From Solimonas sp040066175 (lineage in GTDB: Bacteria; Pseudomonadota; Gammaproteobacteria; Nevskiales; Nevskiaceae), in assembly GCF_040066175.1 (NCBI RefSeq), contig NZ_JBEAAM010000020.1, forward strand, positions 6,891 to 70,890: 64,000 nt of DNA, written 5' to 3'. The notes below the pieces were generated by a model. The model had not been told where the DNA came from, did no database searches, and saw only the letters and a list, made by a program, of their open reading frames with translations. Numbering within the stretch: position 1 is the first letter of the stretch; the number at the start of each line of letters is the position of its first letter. Both the position numbers and the translations under genes were made by a program. Positions 36,218 through 45,571 of this stretch are shown piece by piece.

Positions 36218-37039
36218 TCAGGTGCGCTTGCGCAGCTGCTTTTCCTGCATCGCGACGGCGGCGATTTCCTCGATCGACATGTTGGCCGAGTTGACGTAGG
36301 GAATGCCGATACGCCGGTACAGCTGCTCGGCCTGGCGCAGTTCATAGGCGCATTGCGCGAGCGAGGCATAACGCGAGCCGGGACGCCGCTCGGTGCGGAT
36401 CTGCGACAGGCGCTCCGGGTCGGAGGTCAGACCGAAGCAGCGACGCTCCAGGCCCTTGAGGGCCGTCGGCAGGCGCAGGCTCTCCAGGTCGTCCTCGGTC
36501 AGCGGGAAATTGGTTGCGTACAGGCCGTACTGCAGCGCGAGGTACATGGTCGTCGGCGTCTTGCCGCAGCGCGAGGGCGCGACCAGGATCAGGTCGGCCT
36601 TGCTCAGATCGCGGGTGGATGCACCGTCGTCGTGTTCCATCGCATAGTTCACGGCCTCCATGCGCTCGTGATACTTGCGCCGGTCGGCCAGGCCGTGGGC
36701 CCGTCCCTGCGCATGCGTGGAGCCGACGTGCAGCTCCTTCTCCATCTCGGCGACGAACAGGTCGAACAGGTCCATGAACAGGCCCTTGACGGTGCGCAGG
36801 ATCGCGCGCACCTCGTCGTTGACCGTGGTGCTGAACACCAGCGGCCGCTGACCCGTCTGGTCGCCGACGAAATTGATATAGTCCACGGTGCTTTTCGCCC
36901 GCTCCGCCGTGTTGACAAAGGGCAGGATGGTCTTGTCGAAGTCGAGGCCGTCGAACTGGGTCAGGAGTGTGTTCCCCAGGGTTTCGGCGGTGATGCCGGT
37001 CCCATCGGACACGAAGAACACGGGGCGGGCGCTGGGCAT
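36218..37039 (-). CDS. ppsR: PEP synthase regulatory protein PpsR
   Basis: The 273-residue product is the bifunctional ADP-dependent kinase and Pi-dependent phosphorylase that switches PEP synthase off and on (DUF299 family). Opening PVFFVSDGTGITAETLGNTLLTQF, the P-loop APSRCGKT (154-161), and the end SIEEIAAVAMQEKQLRKR are diagnostic. It is divergent from its target gene ppsA, 58 bp away, the usual arrangement. Confidence 0.96.
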   Translation of the reverse strand: MPSARPVFFVSDGTGITAETLGNTLLTQFDGLDFDKTILPFVNTAERAKSTVDYINFVGDQTGQRPLVFSTTVNDEVRAILRTVKGLFMDLFDLFVAEMEKELHVGSTHAQGRAHGLADRRKYHERMEAVNYAMEHDDGASTRDLSKADLILVAPSRCGKTPTTMYLALQYGLYATNFPLTEDDLESLRLPTALKGLERRCFGLTSDPERLSQIRTERRPGSRYASLAQCAYELRQAEQLYRRIGIPYVNSANMSIEEIAAVAMQEKQLRKRT

Positions 37040-37097
37040 GTCGGATTCCCTGGCAGCGGCAACGCTGCGACCTCAACACTTTACCCGCAAGAAGCGC

Positions 37098-39470
37098 ATG
37101 AGCAAGAACGTTCTCTGGTACTCGGAGCTGGGCATGCACGACGTCGAGATCGTCGGCGGCAAGAATGCCTCGCTGGGCGAGATGATCCGCAACCTCGCCG
37201 AGTCCGGAGTGTCGGTGCCCAACGGCTTCGCCACCACGGCCGCCGCCTACCGGCAGTTCCTCGCGCACGAGGACCTGGCGAACCGCATCAACCGGATGCT
37301 CGCCGGGCTGGACATCGACGACGTGCAGAAACTCGCGCGGGTGGGTCGCTCGATCCGCGAGCTGGTGGCGGCGGCCCCCTTCCCCGCCGATCTGGAGCGC
37401 GAGATCCGCGCCCATTACGAGCAACTCGTCGCCGAGTCAGGAGTGGACGTGTCGGTGGCCGTGCGCTCGTCGGCCACCGCCGAAGACCTGCCGGACGCGT
37501 CGTTCGCCGGACAGCAGGAGACCTTCCTCAACGTGCACGGCATCGACAACGTCCTGCACGCGATCAAGGAAGTGTTCGCGTCGCTCTACAACGACCGTGC
37601 CATCGCCTACCGCGTGCACCACGGTTTCGAGCATGCCGCCGTCGCGCTGTCCGCCGGCGTGCAGCGCATGGTGCGCTCCGACCAGGGCGCCAGCGGCGTG
37701 ATGTTCACGATGGACACCGAGTCCGGCTTCAAGGACGCGATCTTCATCACCGCCTCCTACGGCCTGGGCGAAGCCGTCGTGCAGGGCGCCGTCAATCCGG
37801 ACGAGTTCTACGTGTACAAGCCGGCACTGCGCGCCGGACGCCCGGCCGTGCTGCGCCGCGGACTCGGCGAGAAGGCGCGCAAGATGGTCTATACGGCGGA
37901 CCGCACGGTCGGCAAGACCATCGAGTTCGTCGATGTCGCGGCTGCGGATCGGGCGAGGTTCAGCCTCTCCGACGACGAAATCCAGCTACTGGCGCGCCAG
38001 GCACTGACCATCGAAGAGCACTACGGCCGGCCGATGGACATCGAATGGGGCAAGGACGGCATCGACGGCAAGCTCTACATCCTGCAGGCGCGCCCGGAAA
38101 CGGTGAAATCGCGTACCTCGGCCAACGTGCTGCGTCGCTACAAGCTGAAGAACAAGGGCAAGGTGCTGAGCTCGGGCCGTGCGATCGGCCAGAAGATCGG
38201 CGCGGGAACGGTGCGGCTGCTCAGCTCGATCGACCAGATGAGCCGCGTGCGCGAAGGCGACGTACTCGTCACCGATATGACCGACCCCGACTGGGAACCG
38301 ATCATGAAGCGCGCCAGCGCCATCGTCACCAACCGCGGCGGCCGGACCTGCCACGCCGCGATCATCGCGCGCGAGCTGGGCATCCCCGCGGTCGTCGGCT
38401 GCGGCGATGCAACGTCCCGTCTCGTCGATGGCACGCCGGTCACCGTGTCCTGCGCCGAGGGTGACACCGGCTACATCTATGAGGGTCATATCGACTATGC
38501 CGTCGATGAGATCGCGCTCGACAAGATGCCGGAGCTCCCGGTCAAGATCATGATGAACGTCGGTACGCCGGAGCAGGCCTTCGATTTCGCCGCGCTGCCG
38601 CACAAGGGGGTCGGTCTCGCACGCCTGGAGTTCATCATCAACCGCCAGATCGGCATCCATCCGCAGGCGCTGCTGGAGCACGACAAACTGCCGGCGGACG
38701 AGCGCCGCATCATCGATCCGATGATCGCGCCCTACGGCTCGCCGACGGACTATTTCGTCAAGCGCCTGGCCGAGGGGGTCGCGACGATCGCCGCGGCGTT
38801 CGCGCCCGAGCCGGTGATCGTGCGCCTGTCGGACTTCAAGTCGAACGAGTACGCAAACCTGATCGCCGGCAAGCGCTACGAGCCGCACGAGGAAAATCCG
38901 ATGCTCGGCTTCCGCGGCGCGTCGCGCTATATCGCCGAATCGTTCCGCCCCTGCTTCGAGATGGAGTGCCGCGCGCTCAAGTACGTGCGCGACGAGATGG
39001 GGCTGACCAACGTCAAGGTGATGGTGCCCTTCGTGCGCACGGTCGATGAAGCGCGCCAGGTCGTCGAGATCCTGGCCGCCAATGGCCTGAAGCGTGGCGT
39101 CAACGGGCTGCAGCTGATCATGATGTGCGAGCTGCCGTCGAACGCCGTGCTCGCCGAACAGTTCCTCGAACACTTCGACGGCTTCTCGATCGGCTCCAAC
39201 GACATGACCCAGCTGACGCTCGGCCTGGATCGCGACTCCGGCCTGATCGCGCACCTGTTCGACGAACGCAACGCGGCAGTCAAGGCGATGCTGAGCATGG
39301 CGATCCAGGCCTGTCGCAAGCAGAACAAGTACATCGGCATCTGCGGCCAGGGCCCCTCCGATCATCCGGATCTGGCGCGCTGGTTGCTGGATCAGGGCAT
39401 CGAATCGATCTCGCTCAATCCCGACACGGTGGTCGAGACATGGCTGTTCCTCGCCGGGCAGAAAGCCTGA
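37098..39470 (+). CDS. ppsA: Phosphoenolpyruvate synthase
   Basis: ATG 37098 gives 790 residues (E. coli 792). The phosphorylated His lies in GGRTCHAAIIARELG (H419), the ATP-binding N-terminal domain shows VGGKNASLGEM and SSATAEDLPDASFAGQQ, and the C-terminal PEP domain shows SIGSNDMTQLTLGLDRD and GICGQGPSDHPD. It converts pyruvate to PEP for gluconeogenesis, consistent with isocitrate lyase elsewhere in the window. ppsR is divergent upstream; the RNase T2 start lies within its last 31 bases. Confidence 0.98.
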   Translation: MSKNVLWYSELGMHDVEIVGGKNASLGEMIRNLAESGVSVPNGFATTAAAYRQFLAHEDLANRINRMLAGLDIDDVQKLARVGRSIRELVAAAPFPADLEREIRAHYEQLVAESGVDVSVAVRSSATAEDLPDASFAGQQETFLNVHGIDNVLHAIKEVFASLYNDRAIAYRVHHGFEHAAVALSAGVQRMVRSDQGASGVMFTMDTESGFKDAIFITASYGLGEAVVQGAVNPDEFYVYKPALRAGRPAVLRRGLGEKARKMVYTADRTVGKTIEFVDVAAADRARFSLSDDEIQLLARQALTIEEHYGRPMDIEWGKDGIDGKLYILQARPETVKSRTSANVLRRYKLKNKGKVLSSGRAIGQKIGAGTVRLLSSIDQMSRVREGDVLVTDMTDPDWEPIMKRASAIVTNRGGRTCHAAIIARELGIPAVVGCGDATSRLVDGTPVTVSCAEGDTGYIYEGHIDYAVDEIALDKMPELPVKIMMNVGTPEQAFDFAALPHKGVGLARLEFIINRQIGIHPQALLEHDKLPADERRIIDPMIAPYGSPTDYFVKRLAEGVATIAAAFAPEPVIVRLSDFKSNEYANLIAGKRYEPHEENPMLGFRGASRYIAESFRPCFEMECRALKYVRDEMGLTNVKVMVPFVRTVDEARQVVEILAANGLKRGVNGLQLIMMCELPSNAVLAEQFLEHFDGFSIGSNDMTQLTLGLDRDSGLIAHLFDERNAAVKAMLSMAIQACRKQNKYIGICGQGPSDHPDLARWLLDQGIESISLNPDTVVETWLFLAGQKA

Positions 39471-40126
39471 TCCGCAGTCTGGCGATACTCGCCGGTGCCG
39501 TACTGGCGGGGCTCGCCGGTCTGCCCGCCAAGCCGGCCGTGGCGGCGGACCGGCCCGGCGAGTTCGACTACTGGGTGCTGGCGTTGTCGTGGTCGCCGCA
39601 ATACTGCCGCGGCGCGCCGTCGAATCCGCAGTGCACGCAACCCCGCGGCTTTGTCGTCCACGGCCTGTGGCCACAGTACGAAAGCGGCGCTCCGACGTAC
39701 TGCGGCAAGCGCGAGCGCGTTCCCGATGCCCTGGTCGAACGCATGTTGCCGCTGATGCCCGACCGCGAGCTGGTCCAGCAGCAGTGGCGCAAGCATGGCA
39801 GCTGCAGCGGTCTGGACATGGCGGAGTACTTTCTCAACGTCGAGCGCGCCTGGCGCCGCATCGTCGTGCCGTCACGGTTCGACGACAGCGGCGATTTCTA
39901 CGAACTCAGCACGCCGGAGCTCGAGCGGGCGTTCACGGACGTCAATCCCGGGATCGGAGCCGATGCGATCGCCCTGCAATGCAGTGGCCGGTGGCTGCGC
40001 GAGGCCCGCTTCTGCTTCGACCGCGAATTCCAGCCGCGCAGCTGCGGCGAGGACGTGACCGATCGTTGCCGCGGCAAGACCGCCGTGCGTCCGGTGCGCG
40101 CGCAGCCACAGCCGCTGGTCCGCTGA
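39440..40126 (+). CDS. RNase T2-family ribonuclease, exported
   Basis: ATG 39440 overlaps the end of ppsA and gives 228 residues with a signal peptide (LIRSLAILAGAVLAGLAG ... AVAA). The two conserved active-site segments are FVVHGLWPQYE (H74) and QQWRKHGSCSG (K118, H119), and there are eight or more Cys for disulfides. The Glu that usually precedes Trp in the second segment is Gln115 here, which might reduce or change activity. RNase T2 enzymes degrade RNA in the periplasm or outside the cell. Expression may be coupled to ppsA. Confidence 0.9.
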   Translation: MAVPRRAESLIRSLAILAGAVLAGLAGLPAKPAVAADRPGEFDYWVLALSWSPQYCRGAPSNPQCTQPRGFVVHGLWPQYESGAPTYCGKRERVPDALVERMLPLMPDRELVQQQWRKHGSCSGLDMAEYFLNVERAWRRIVVPSRFDDSGDFYELSTPELERAFTDVNPGIGADAIALQCSGRWLREARFCFDREFQPRSCGEDVTDRCRGKTAVRPVRAQPQPLVR

Positions 40127-40176
40127 GCCGGGCAACGGTCGGGACAATTTTCGATTCCATTCGGAAATCGTTTGGG

Positions 40177-40182
40177 TATAAT
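40177..40182 (+). promoter_or_regulatory. -10 element of tRNA-Ala promoter
   Basis: A perfect TATAAT is followed by a GC-rich discriminator (GCGCGCCCC) typical of growth-rate and ppGpp-controlled stable RNA promoters. The tRNA begins 17 bp downstream. The -35 element is not convincing. Confidence 0.55.
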
Positions 40183-40199
40183 GCGCGCCCCTAGCGTGT

Positions 40200-40275
<76 letters not shown>

Positions 40276-40363
40276 AGTTTTTTTGTTTCGAGTCGAGTCA
40301 TCACGAGCCGTCCTTGGCGCCTGGTTCCAGCCTCGCCATCCATGGTTCGCCGACTTGCCGGAT

Positions 40364-40384
40364 CCGATGTCCTCGTGACATCGG
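40364..40384 (+). other. Hairpin in the spacer between tRNA-Ala and tRNA-Glu
   Basis: CCGATGTC/GACATCGG with a 5-nt loop lies 15 bp before tRNA-Glu. It could be a processing or attenuation structure in a common tRNA transcript; no T-run follows. Confidence 0.4.
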
Positions 40385-40398
40385 ACAAACCCCGTCAA

Positions 40399-40474
40399 GT
40401 CCCCATCGTCTAGAGGCCTAGGACATCGCCCTTTCACGGCGGTAACCGGGGTTCGAATCCCCGTGGGGACGCCA
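40399..40474 (+). tRNA. tRNA-Glu (TTC)
   Basis: A 76-nt gene with encoded CCA. Acceptor GTCCCCA pairs with TGGGGAC, the anticodon loop is CTTTCAC (anticodon TTC), and the T arm is CCGGGGTTCGAATCCCCG. It is likely co-transcribed with tRNA-Ala. Confidence 0.96.
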
Positions 40475-40488
40475 TATGAGTCAACGAG

Positions 40489-42423
40489 TTAGCCCGCATT
40501 TCTGCGGGCGATTCCGTTTCTGGGCAGGGCTTGGAGGATGACGCCCGCCAGCGGCGGCAGCGTCAGGCTCAGCTCTGCCCCAGCGGCTGTGTCGGCCGTC
40601 AGGATTTCTGCGGAATTGACCACGCCGGAGCCGCCGTACCGTGTGGCGTCGGAGTTGAAGATCTCGCGGTAGCGGCCGGCCTGCGGCACGCGCAGACGGT
40701 AATGGGCGTGCACGCCCGGGGTGAAGTTGAGAATCACGATGACCTCGGACGGACCATCGCTGCGCCGGTACGCGAGCAGCGAGCGCACGGCGTCGTCGCA
40801 GTCGATCCAGGTGAAGCCGCCCGGCTCGAAGTCGAGGCGATGCAGTGCCGGCCTGTCACGGTACAGATGGTTCAGCTCGCGCAGCGCGTTCTGCACGCCA
40901 CGGTGCATCGGATCCTGCAGCGCGGCCCAGTCGAGTTCGCGGTCGTGATTCCATTCGCGCGACTGCGCGATGTCCGCGCCCATGAACAGCAGTTTCTTGC
41001 CGGGATAGGTGGCGAGGTAGGTGTAGAGCAGGCGCAGGTTGGCGAAGCGCTGCCAGCGGTCGCCCGGCATCTTGTCGAGCAGCGAACGCTTGCCGTGGAC
41101 GACTTCGTCGTGCGACAGCGCCAGCACATAGTTTTCGCTGTAGCGATACAGCATGCCGAAGGTCAGGCGGCGATGCTGGTGGACGCGAAAGATCGGGTCG
41201 GTGCGGAAATAGTCGAGCGTGTCGTGCATCCAGCCCATGTCCCACTTCATCGAAAAGCCGAGGCCACCGGTGTGCGTGGGCCGCGACACCTGCGGCCATG
41301 CGGTCGATTCCTCGGCGATCGTCAGCACGCCCGGATGGTACTGGTGGATGACGGCGTTCAGCTCCTGTAGAAACGCGACCGCTTCGAGATTCTGGTTGCC
41401 GCCTTCGCGGTTGGGCAGCCACTCGCCGTGCCGGCGTGAGTAGTCGAGGTACAGCATCGACGCCACGGCATCGAGCCTGAGCCCGTCGGCATGGAATTCC
41501 TCGATCCAGTACAGCGCGCTCGACAGCAGGTAGTTGCGCACCTCGGGCCTGCCGTAGTCATACACCAGCGTGCCCCAGTCCGGGTGCTCGCCGCGGCGCG
41601 GATCGGGATACTCGTATAGCGGCTCGCCGTCGAAACGCGCCAGGCCATGCGCGTCGCGCGGGAAGTGCGCCGGGACCCAGTCGAGAATCACGCCGATGCC
41701 CTGGGCATGGCAGGCGTCGATGAAGCACCGGAAATCGTCCGGTGATCCGTAGCGGCTGGTCGGCGCGAAGTTGCCGAGCGTCTGGTAGCCCCAGGAGCCG
41801 TCGAACGGATGCTCGCTGACCGGCAACAGCTCGATGTGCGTGAATCCCATCTCGTGCGCGTAGCGTGGCAGTTCCGCGGCGAGCTCGCGGTAATTCCAGC
41901 TGCGCCCGTCCGGGTGGCGCTTCCACGAACCGAGATGGACTTCGTAAATGGACAAAGGGGCGTGCAGCCAGTCGCGCTGGCGCCGTGCCGCGATCCAGTC
42001 CGTGTCGGTCCAGCGATGCCGACCCGGTGCGGTGACGACCGAGGCGGTTTCCGGACGGACCTGGCACTGCTTGGCATAGGGATCTGCCTTGAGGAACAGC
42101 GTGCCGTCGGCACCGCGGATTGCGAACTTGTACAGGCAGCCGGCGCCGACGTTCGGGACGAACAGTTCCCAGATGCCGCCCGGATGCGGGTGCATGGGGT
42201 GGCGGCGGCCATCCCACTGGTTGAAATCGGCAACGACGCTGACCGACCGTGCACGCGGCGCCCAGGTGGCGAACAGCGTGCCCTCGACGTCGCCGATACG
42301 ATGCGCGTTGGCGCCGAGGAAGCGCCAGGCGTGCCAGTGGTGCCCCTCGCCGAACACCTGGCGATCGAAATCGCCGATCTGCAGCGGGAAGACGCCGGTG
42401 CCGGACGTGCGATTCCGGCTCAT
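40489..42423 (-). CDS. glgB: 1,4-alpha-glucan branching enzyme
   Basis: The 644-residue product is a GH13 enzyme that makes alpha-1,6 branches in glycogen. It has an N-terminal carbohydrate-binding domain (FATWAPRARSVSVVADFNQWDG) and the catalytic core with D318 (DGLRLDAVASMLY), E371 (LTIAEESTAW) and D439 (LALSHDEVVHGK). It lacks the longer N-terminal extension of E. coli GlgB (728 residues), like the shorter GlgB group. It overlaps the upstream GH57-GH77 gene by four bases (ATGA), so the two are translationally coupled. Confidence 0.96.
   Translation of the reverse strand: MSRNRTSGTGVFPLQIGDFDRQVFGEGHHWHAWRFLGANAHRIGDVEGTLFATWAPRARSVSVVADFNQWDGRRHPMHPHPGGIWELFVPNVGAGCLYKFAIRGADGTLFLKADPYAKQCQVRPETASVVTAPGRHRWTDTDWIAARRQRDWLHAPLSIYEVHLGSWKRHPDGRSWNYRELAAELPRYAHEMGFTHIELLPVSEHPFDGSWGYQTLGNFAPTSRYGSPDDFRCFIDACHAQGIGVILDWVPAHFPRDAHGLARFDGEPLYEYPDPRRGEHPDWGTLVYDYGRPEVRNYLLSSALYWIEEFHADGLRLDAVASMLYLDYSRRHGEWLPNREGGNQNLEAVAFLQELNAVIHQYHPGVLTIAEESTAWPQVSRPTHTGGLGFSMKWDMGWMHDTLDYFRTDPIFRVHQHRRLTFGMLYRYSENYVLALSHDEVVHGKRSLLDKMPGDRWQRFANLRLLYTYLATYPGKKLLFMGADIAQSREWNHDRELDWAALQDPMHRGVQNALRELNHLYRDRPALHRLDFEPGGFTWIDCDDAVRSLLAYRRSDGPSEVIVILNFTPGVHAHYRLRVPQAGRYREIFNSDATRYGGSGVVNSAEILTADTAAGAELSLTLPPLAGVILQALPRNGIARRNAG
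40492..40509. terminator. Terminator hairpin of the tRNA transcript, inside the 3' end of glgB
   Basis: GCCCGCA/TGCGGGC with a TTTC loop lies 17 bp after tRNA-Glu. It covers the last codons of the convergent glgB gene, whose stop is at 40491-40489. It is not followed by a long T-run on the plus strand. Confidence 0.55.
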
Positions 42424-45419
42424 GCGCGCAAACGCCGGTGCTGCCGCAGGGACTCGCGCAGGCGCTGCGCGCGTGCGGGATCCAGTGCACCGGGATCCAT
42501 CCGCCAGCGCCAGTTGCCCTCCATCACGCCGGGGCGGTTCATGCGCGCCGCACTGCCCAGGCCGAGCAGGTCCTGCATCGGCACGATCGCCAGCGGTGCG
42601 GGTGAGGCCCAGGCGAGCTCGATCAGCGACTCGGGCATGGGCGGATCCTCACGGCCGAGAAACGTGCAGACTCGGTCGCGTTGCCACGCCGGCAGTGCCT
42701 GCCACCAGCCCAGCGTCGTGTCGTTGTCATGCGTGCCGGTGTAGCACACGCAGTCGTCGCCGTGATGCGCCGGCAGATGCGGATTGGCCGCGTCGCCGTC
42801 GAAAGCGAACTGCAGCACGCGCATGCCGGGAATGCCGAGGGCGTGCCGCAAGGCGACGACGTCCGGCGTGATGTGCCCCAGATCCTCGGCGACGAGCCGC
42901 GTGCCGCCGAGTACGGGCTTGAGCGATTCGACCGCAGCGTGTCCCGGCGCGGGCACCCACTGTCCGTCCACGGCGGACGCGGCACCCTGCGGAATGCGCC
43001 ACCACGCGGCCAGGCCGCGGAAGTGGTCGAGCCGCACCAGGTCGTATCGCGCCGCCTGTACCTCGAAGCGGCGCCGCCACCAGCGGAAGTCCTGCGCGGC
43101 GATGCGATCCCAGCGGTACGGCGGATAGCCCCAGCTCTGCCCGGTCTCGGAATACGCATCGGGCGGCACGCCCACGGTCGCGCGCACGTGCCCGTCGTCG
43201 TCCACCTCGAACAGCTCGCGGTGCCGCCAGACGTCCACCGAATCGTGTGCGACGAACAGCGGCACGTCGCCGAACAGCAGGATGCCGCGCGCATTGGCGT
43301 AGGTCTTCAACGCGGTCCACATCCGGTGGAAGCGGAACTGTGCACGGCGCGCCGTCTCGATCGCGTCGCGCAGCCGCAGCCGCGCATCCGCGAGTGTGCC
43401 GGCGTCGCCGTGCCGGAGCGCGTCCGGCCATTCGTACCAGGGCCGGTCCCCCTGCTCGGCGCGCAGCGCGACGAACAGCGCCCAGTCATCGAGCCAGTCG
43501 GCTTCGCGCCGGCAGAACGCGCGGTAGTCGTCGCCGCTGCAAGGACCGTCGTCATCCGGCAGCAGGCCCGTGTCGCCCGCGCAGGCCGAAGCGGGCTGGA
43601 ACGGGTTGCCGTGCGCGTCGCCCGGCCCCAGCGGCAGCAGCTGCCAGACCCGCAGGCCCGCGTGCGCCGCAAAGTCGATGAAGCGGAAGGCGTCGGCATC
43701 GAGCCGGCCGGATGGCAGCGCGCGCAGCGGCAGCAGCACGCCGGCGCTGCGCTCGATCCATTCTGGTGTCGGTGCACTCGGTCGCATCACGCCGCCGGCC
43801 GCGACCGGCCCTTCGACACCGCGCGCGAACGGGTGCAGCAGCACCTCCGGCGGCGCTTCGCCCAGACTGGTGTACAGGGCGCGCAGGTGGCCGCGGAACA
43901 GCGCATCGAAGTCTGCGACCGCCGGTGAAGGATTGACCGATCCCGGCCACCAGAACCAGTCCGAGGCCTCGCAGACCGCAAGCCGCCGTGCACTGTCGGC
44001 ACCGGCGCGACCGGCGGCGGCAGCCCGGTCGTAGCGGCGCTTGGCGGCGACCAGCAGGTCCCAGGCGCGATTCTTCTCGGCGTCACCGATCCAGGTCAGC
44101 AGCTGCCCGTGGACCCAGCTGCCGGCCCGCACGGGCGGCAGCGTCGGCCGCTGCGCGTCGGCGGCGGCCAGTTCGCCCAGCGTCGCCAGACGCAGCCGCG
44201 GATGCGTCCCCAAACGCCGGTAGAGGCCGCGGATGAAGTCAGTGCCATTGTTCGCGTAATGCGCCCAGGCGTTCTCGCCGTCGAGCGCGATCAGGATCAT
44301 GCGGTTGCCGGGCGTCGCGGCGATGCGTTCCAGATGGCCGACGAGATCGTCGATCGCCTGCGCGGACGGCCAGTCCTTGTAAACGAAACCGATCCGGTCG
44401 GACAGACCGTCGTCACGAAAGTAGATATCGATTCCATCGCTGCGATAGCCCAGATGCGGATTGGCTTCGTTCCGACCCGCACGGCGCAGCGTGTTGCCGA
44501 GCACGGCATGGCTGCTCGCGGTCCAGCGCAGGCCGGCCTGCGCCAGCAGACGCAGCGTGTCCTGCGACAGTGCGGCCTCGGACGGCCAGCAGCCCGCCGG
44601 ACGCAGGCCCAGGATGCGCTCGAAGCAGCGCAGACCTTCGGCGATCTGCCAGGCTGCACGCTCGGCGCCGCCGGGGTACGGCTCCGCCGGCAGGGGGGCA
44701 CCCGGTGCTGCGTCGCGTGCCGCGCCGAAGTCGATCAGCAGCGGCAGCAGCGCGTGCTGGTACGGCGACAGGCTCAATTCGACCCGCCCGCTGTCGGCCA
44801 GTGCGCGGTAACGCGCCAGCAGCCCGCGGACGACGCGATCGATGACCCGCAGCAGCGCGGCGCGGTGTTCGGGTCCGAAATCCCGCTGCCGCGCATGCAG
44901 GCCGGCGGCCTCGACATCGTCCTGCAGCACGCTGGGCGCGGTCCAGGCCAGAAACCAGCCCACCAAGAGATCGCTGAGCTCGGCGTCGTCGAGCTGGCCG
45001 GCGCCGTCCCCGTCCGCCGTCCGGTCACGCAGGCGCTCGGCCATCTTGCGGTAAGCTGGCAGCGTCGCGGTCTGCTGTGCCGAGTCGGTACGCAACGCCA
45101 TGCGCACCACGTGCGCACGCGCCGGCCCGCGGGGCGGCAGCAGGTGCAGCGCATCGAGCATGACATCGCCGAATGCCTCGCCGCGGGCCGCATAACGTTC
45201 AAAGCGCCCCGCGTAGTCGGCGATCTGCTCCAGCAGCACCGGCACGAAGTTGACGACGGCGCGCGCGTCGCTCACCGCCTCCAGGTGCGCGGCCATGTCG
45301 CTGTAGTCCTTCAGCGCATGCAGCAGGGTCCACGGCAACTGGAACTCGCCGCCGAGCCGGTAATCCGGCTGGTGCATGTGCCAGAGCAGGACCACCGGGA
45401 ACCGAGCATCCTCGTTCAT
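42420..45419 (-). CDS. malQ: Fusion of GH57 alpha-glucan-active domain and GH77 4-alpha-glucanotransferase
   Basis: The 999-residue product joins two enzymes in one frame. Residues 1-about 540 are GH57-like: VVLLWHMHQPDYR at the start, GCWPSEAALS (candidate nucleophile E281) and LIALDGENAWAHY (candidate acid/base D380). Residues about 555-999 are MalQ: WQLLPLGPGDAHGNPFQP, VRLDHFRGLAAWW, VAEDLGHITPDV and YTGTHDNDTTLGWW, including the GH77 catalytic residues. The frame is continuous with no start codon at the domain boundary, so this is a real fusion rather than two genes. It would cut and transfer alpha-1,4-glucan chains in glycogen turnover. glgB follows with a 4-base overlap. Confidence 0.9.
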   Translation of the reverse strand: MNEDARFPVVLLWHMHQPDYRLGGEFQLPWTLLHALKDYSDMAAHLEAVSDARAVVNFVPVLLEQIADYAGRFERYAARGEAFGDVMLDALHLLPPRGPARAHVVRMALRTDSAQQTATLPAYRKMAERLRDRTADGDGAGQLDDAELSDLLVGWFLAWTAPSVLQDDVEAAGLHARQRDFGPEHRAALLRVIDRVVRGLLARYRALADSGRVELSLSPYQHALLPLLIDFGAARDAAPGAPLPAEPYPGGAERAAWQIAEGLRCFERILGLRPAGCWPSEAALSQDTLRLLAQAGLRWTASSHAVLGNTLRRAGRNEANPHLGYRSDGIDIYFRDDGLSDRIGFVYKDWPSAQAIDDLVGHLERIAATPGNRMILIALDGENAWAHYANNGTDFIRGLYRRLGTHPRLRLATLGELAAADAQRPTLPPVRAGSWVHGQLLTWIGDAEKNRAWDLLVAAKRRYDRAAAAGRAGADSARRLAVCEASDWFWWPGSVNPSPAVADFDALFRGHLRALYTSLGEAPPEVLLHPFARGVEGPVAAGGVMRPSAPTPEWIERSAGVLLPLRALPSGRLDADAFRFIDFAAHAGLRVWQLLPLGPGDAHGNPFQPASACAGDTGLLPDDDGPCSGDDYRAFCRREADWLDDWALFVALRAEQGDRPWYEWPDALRHGDAGTLADARLRLRDAIETARRAQFRFHRMWTALKTYANARGILLFGDVPLFVAHDSVDVWRHRELFEVDDDGHVRATVGVPPDAYSETGQSWGYPPYRWDRIAAQDFRWWRRRFEVQAARYDLVRLDHFRGLAAWWRIPQGAASAVDGQWVPAPGHAAVESLKPVLGGTRLVAEDLGHITPDVVALRHALGIPGMRVLQFAFDGDAANPHLPAHHGDDCVCYTGTHDNDTTLGWWQALPAWQRDRVCTFLGREDPPMPESLIELAWASPAPLAIVPMQDLLGLGSAARMNRPGVMEGNWRWRMDPGALDPARAQRLRESLRQHRRLRA

Positions 45420-45571
45420 GCTTGCACCCGCCGTGCGCGCAACTGTCGTCGCGGCTCATTCTGAGCCAGCGGCCACGTAGATAAGAAGTGGGATCGCGGC
45501 ACATCCGGGTTTCGCGGATGGCGGCCGGCACGTAGAGTAGCCGCTGGTCGCATGCAGGAGTTCCAGCGCGC

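Noticed and set aside
36169..36369. N-terminal extension of PhoD into ppsR
   Set aside because: The extension lies in ppsR coding DNA and would place residues before the twin-arginine signal; ATG 36168 gives a proper Tat signal.
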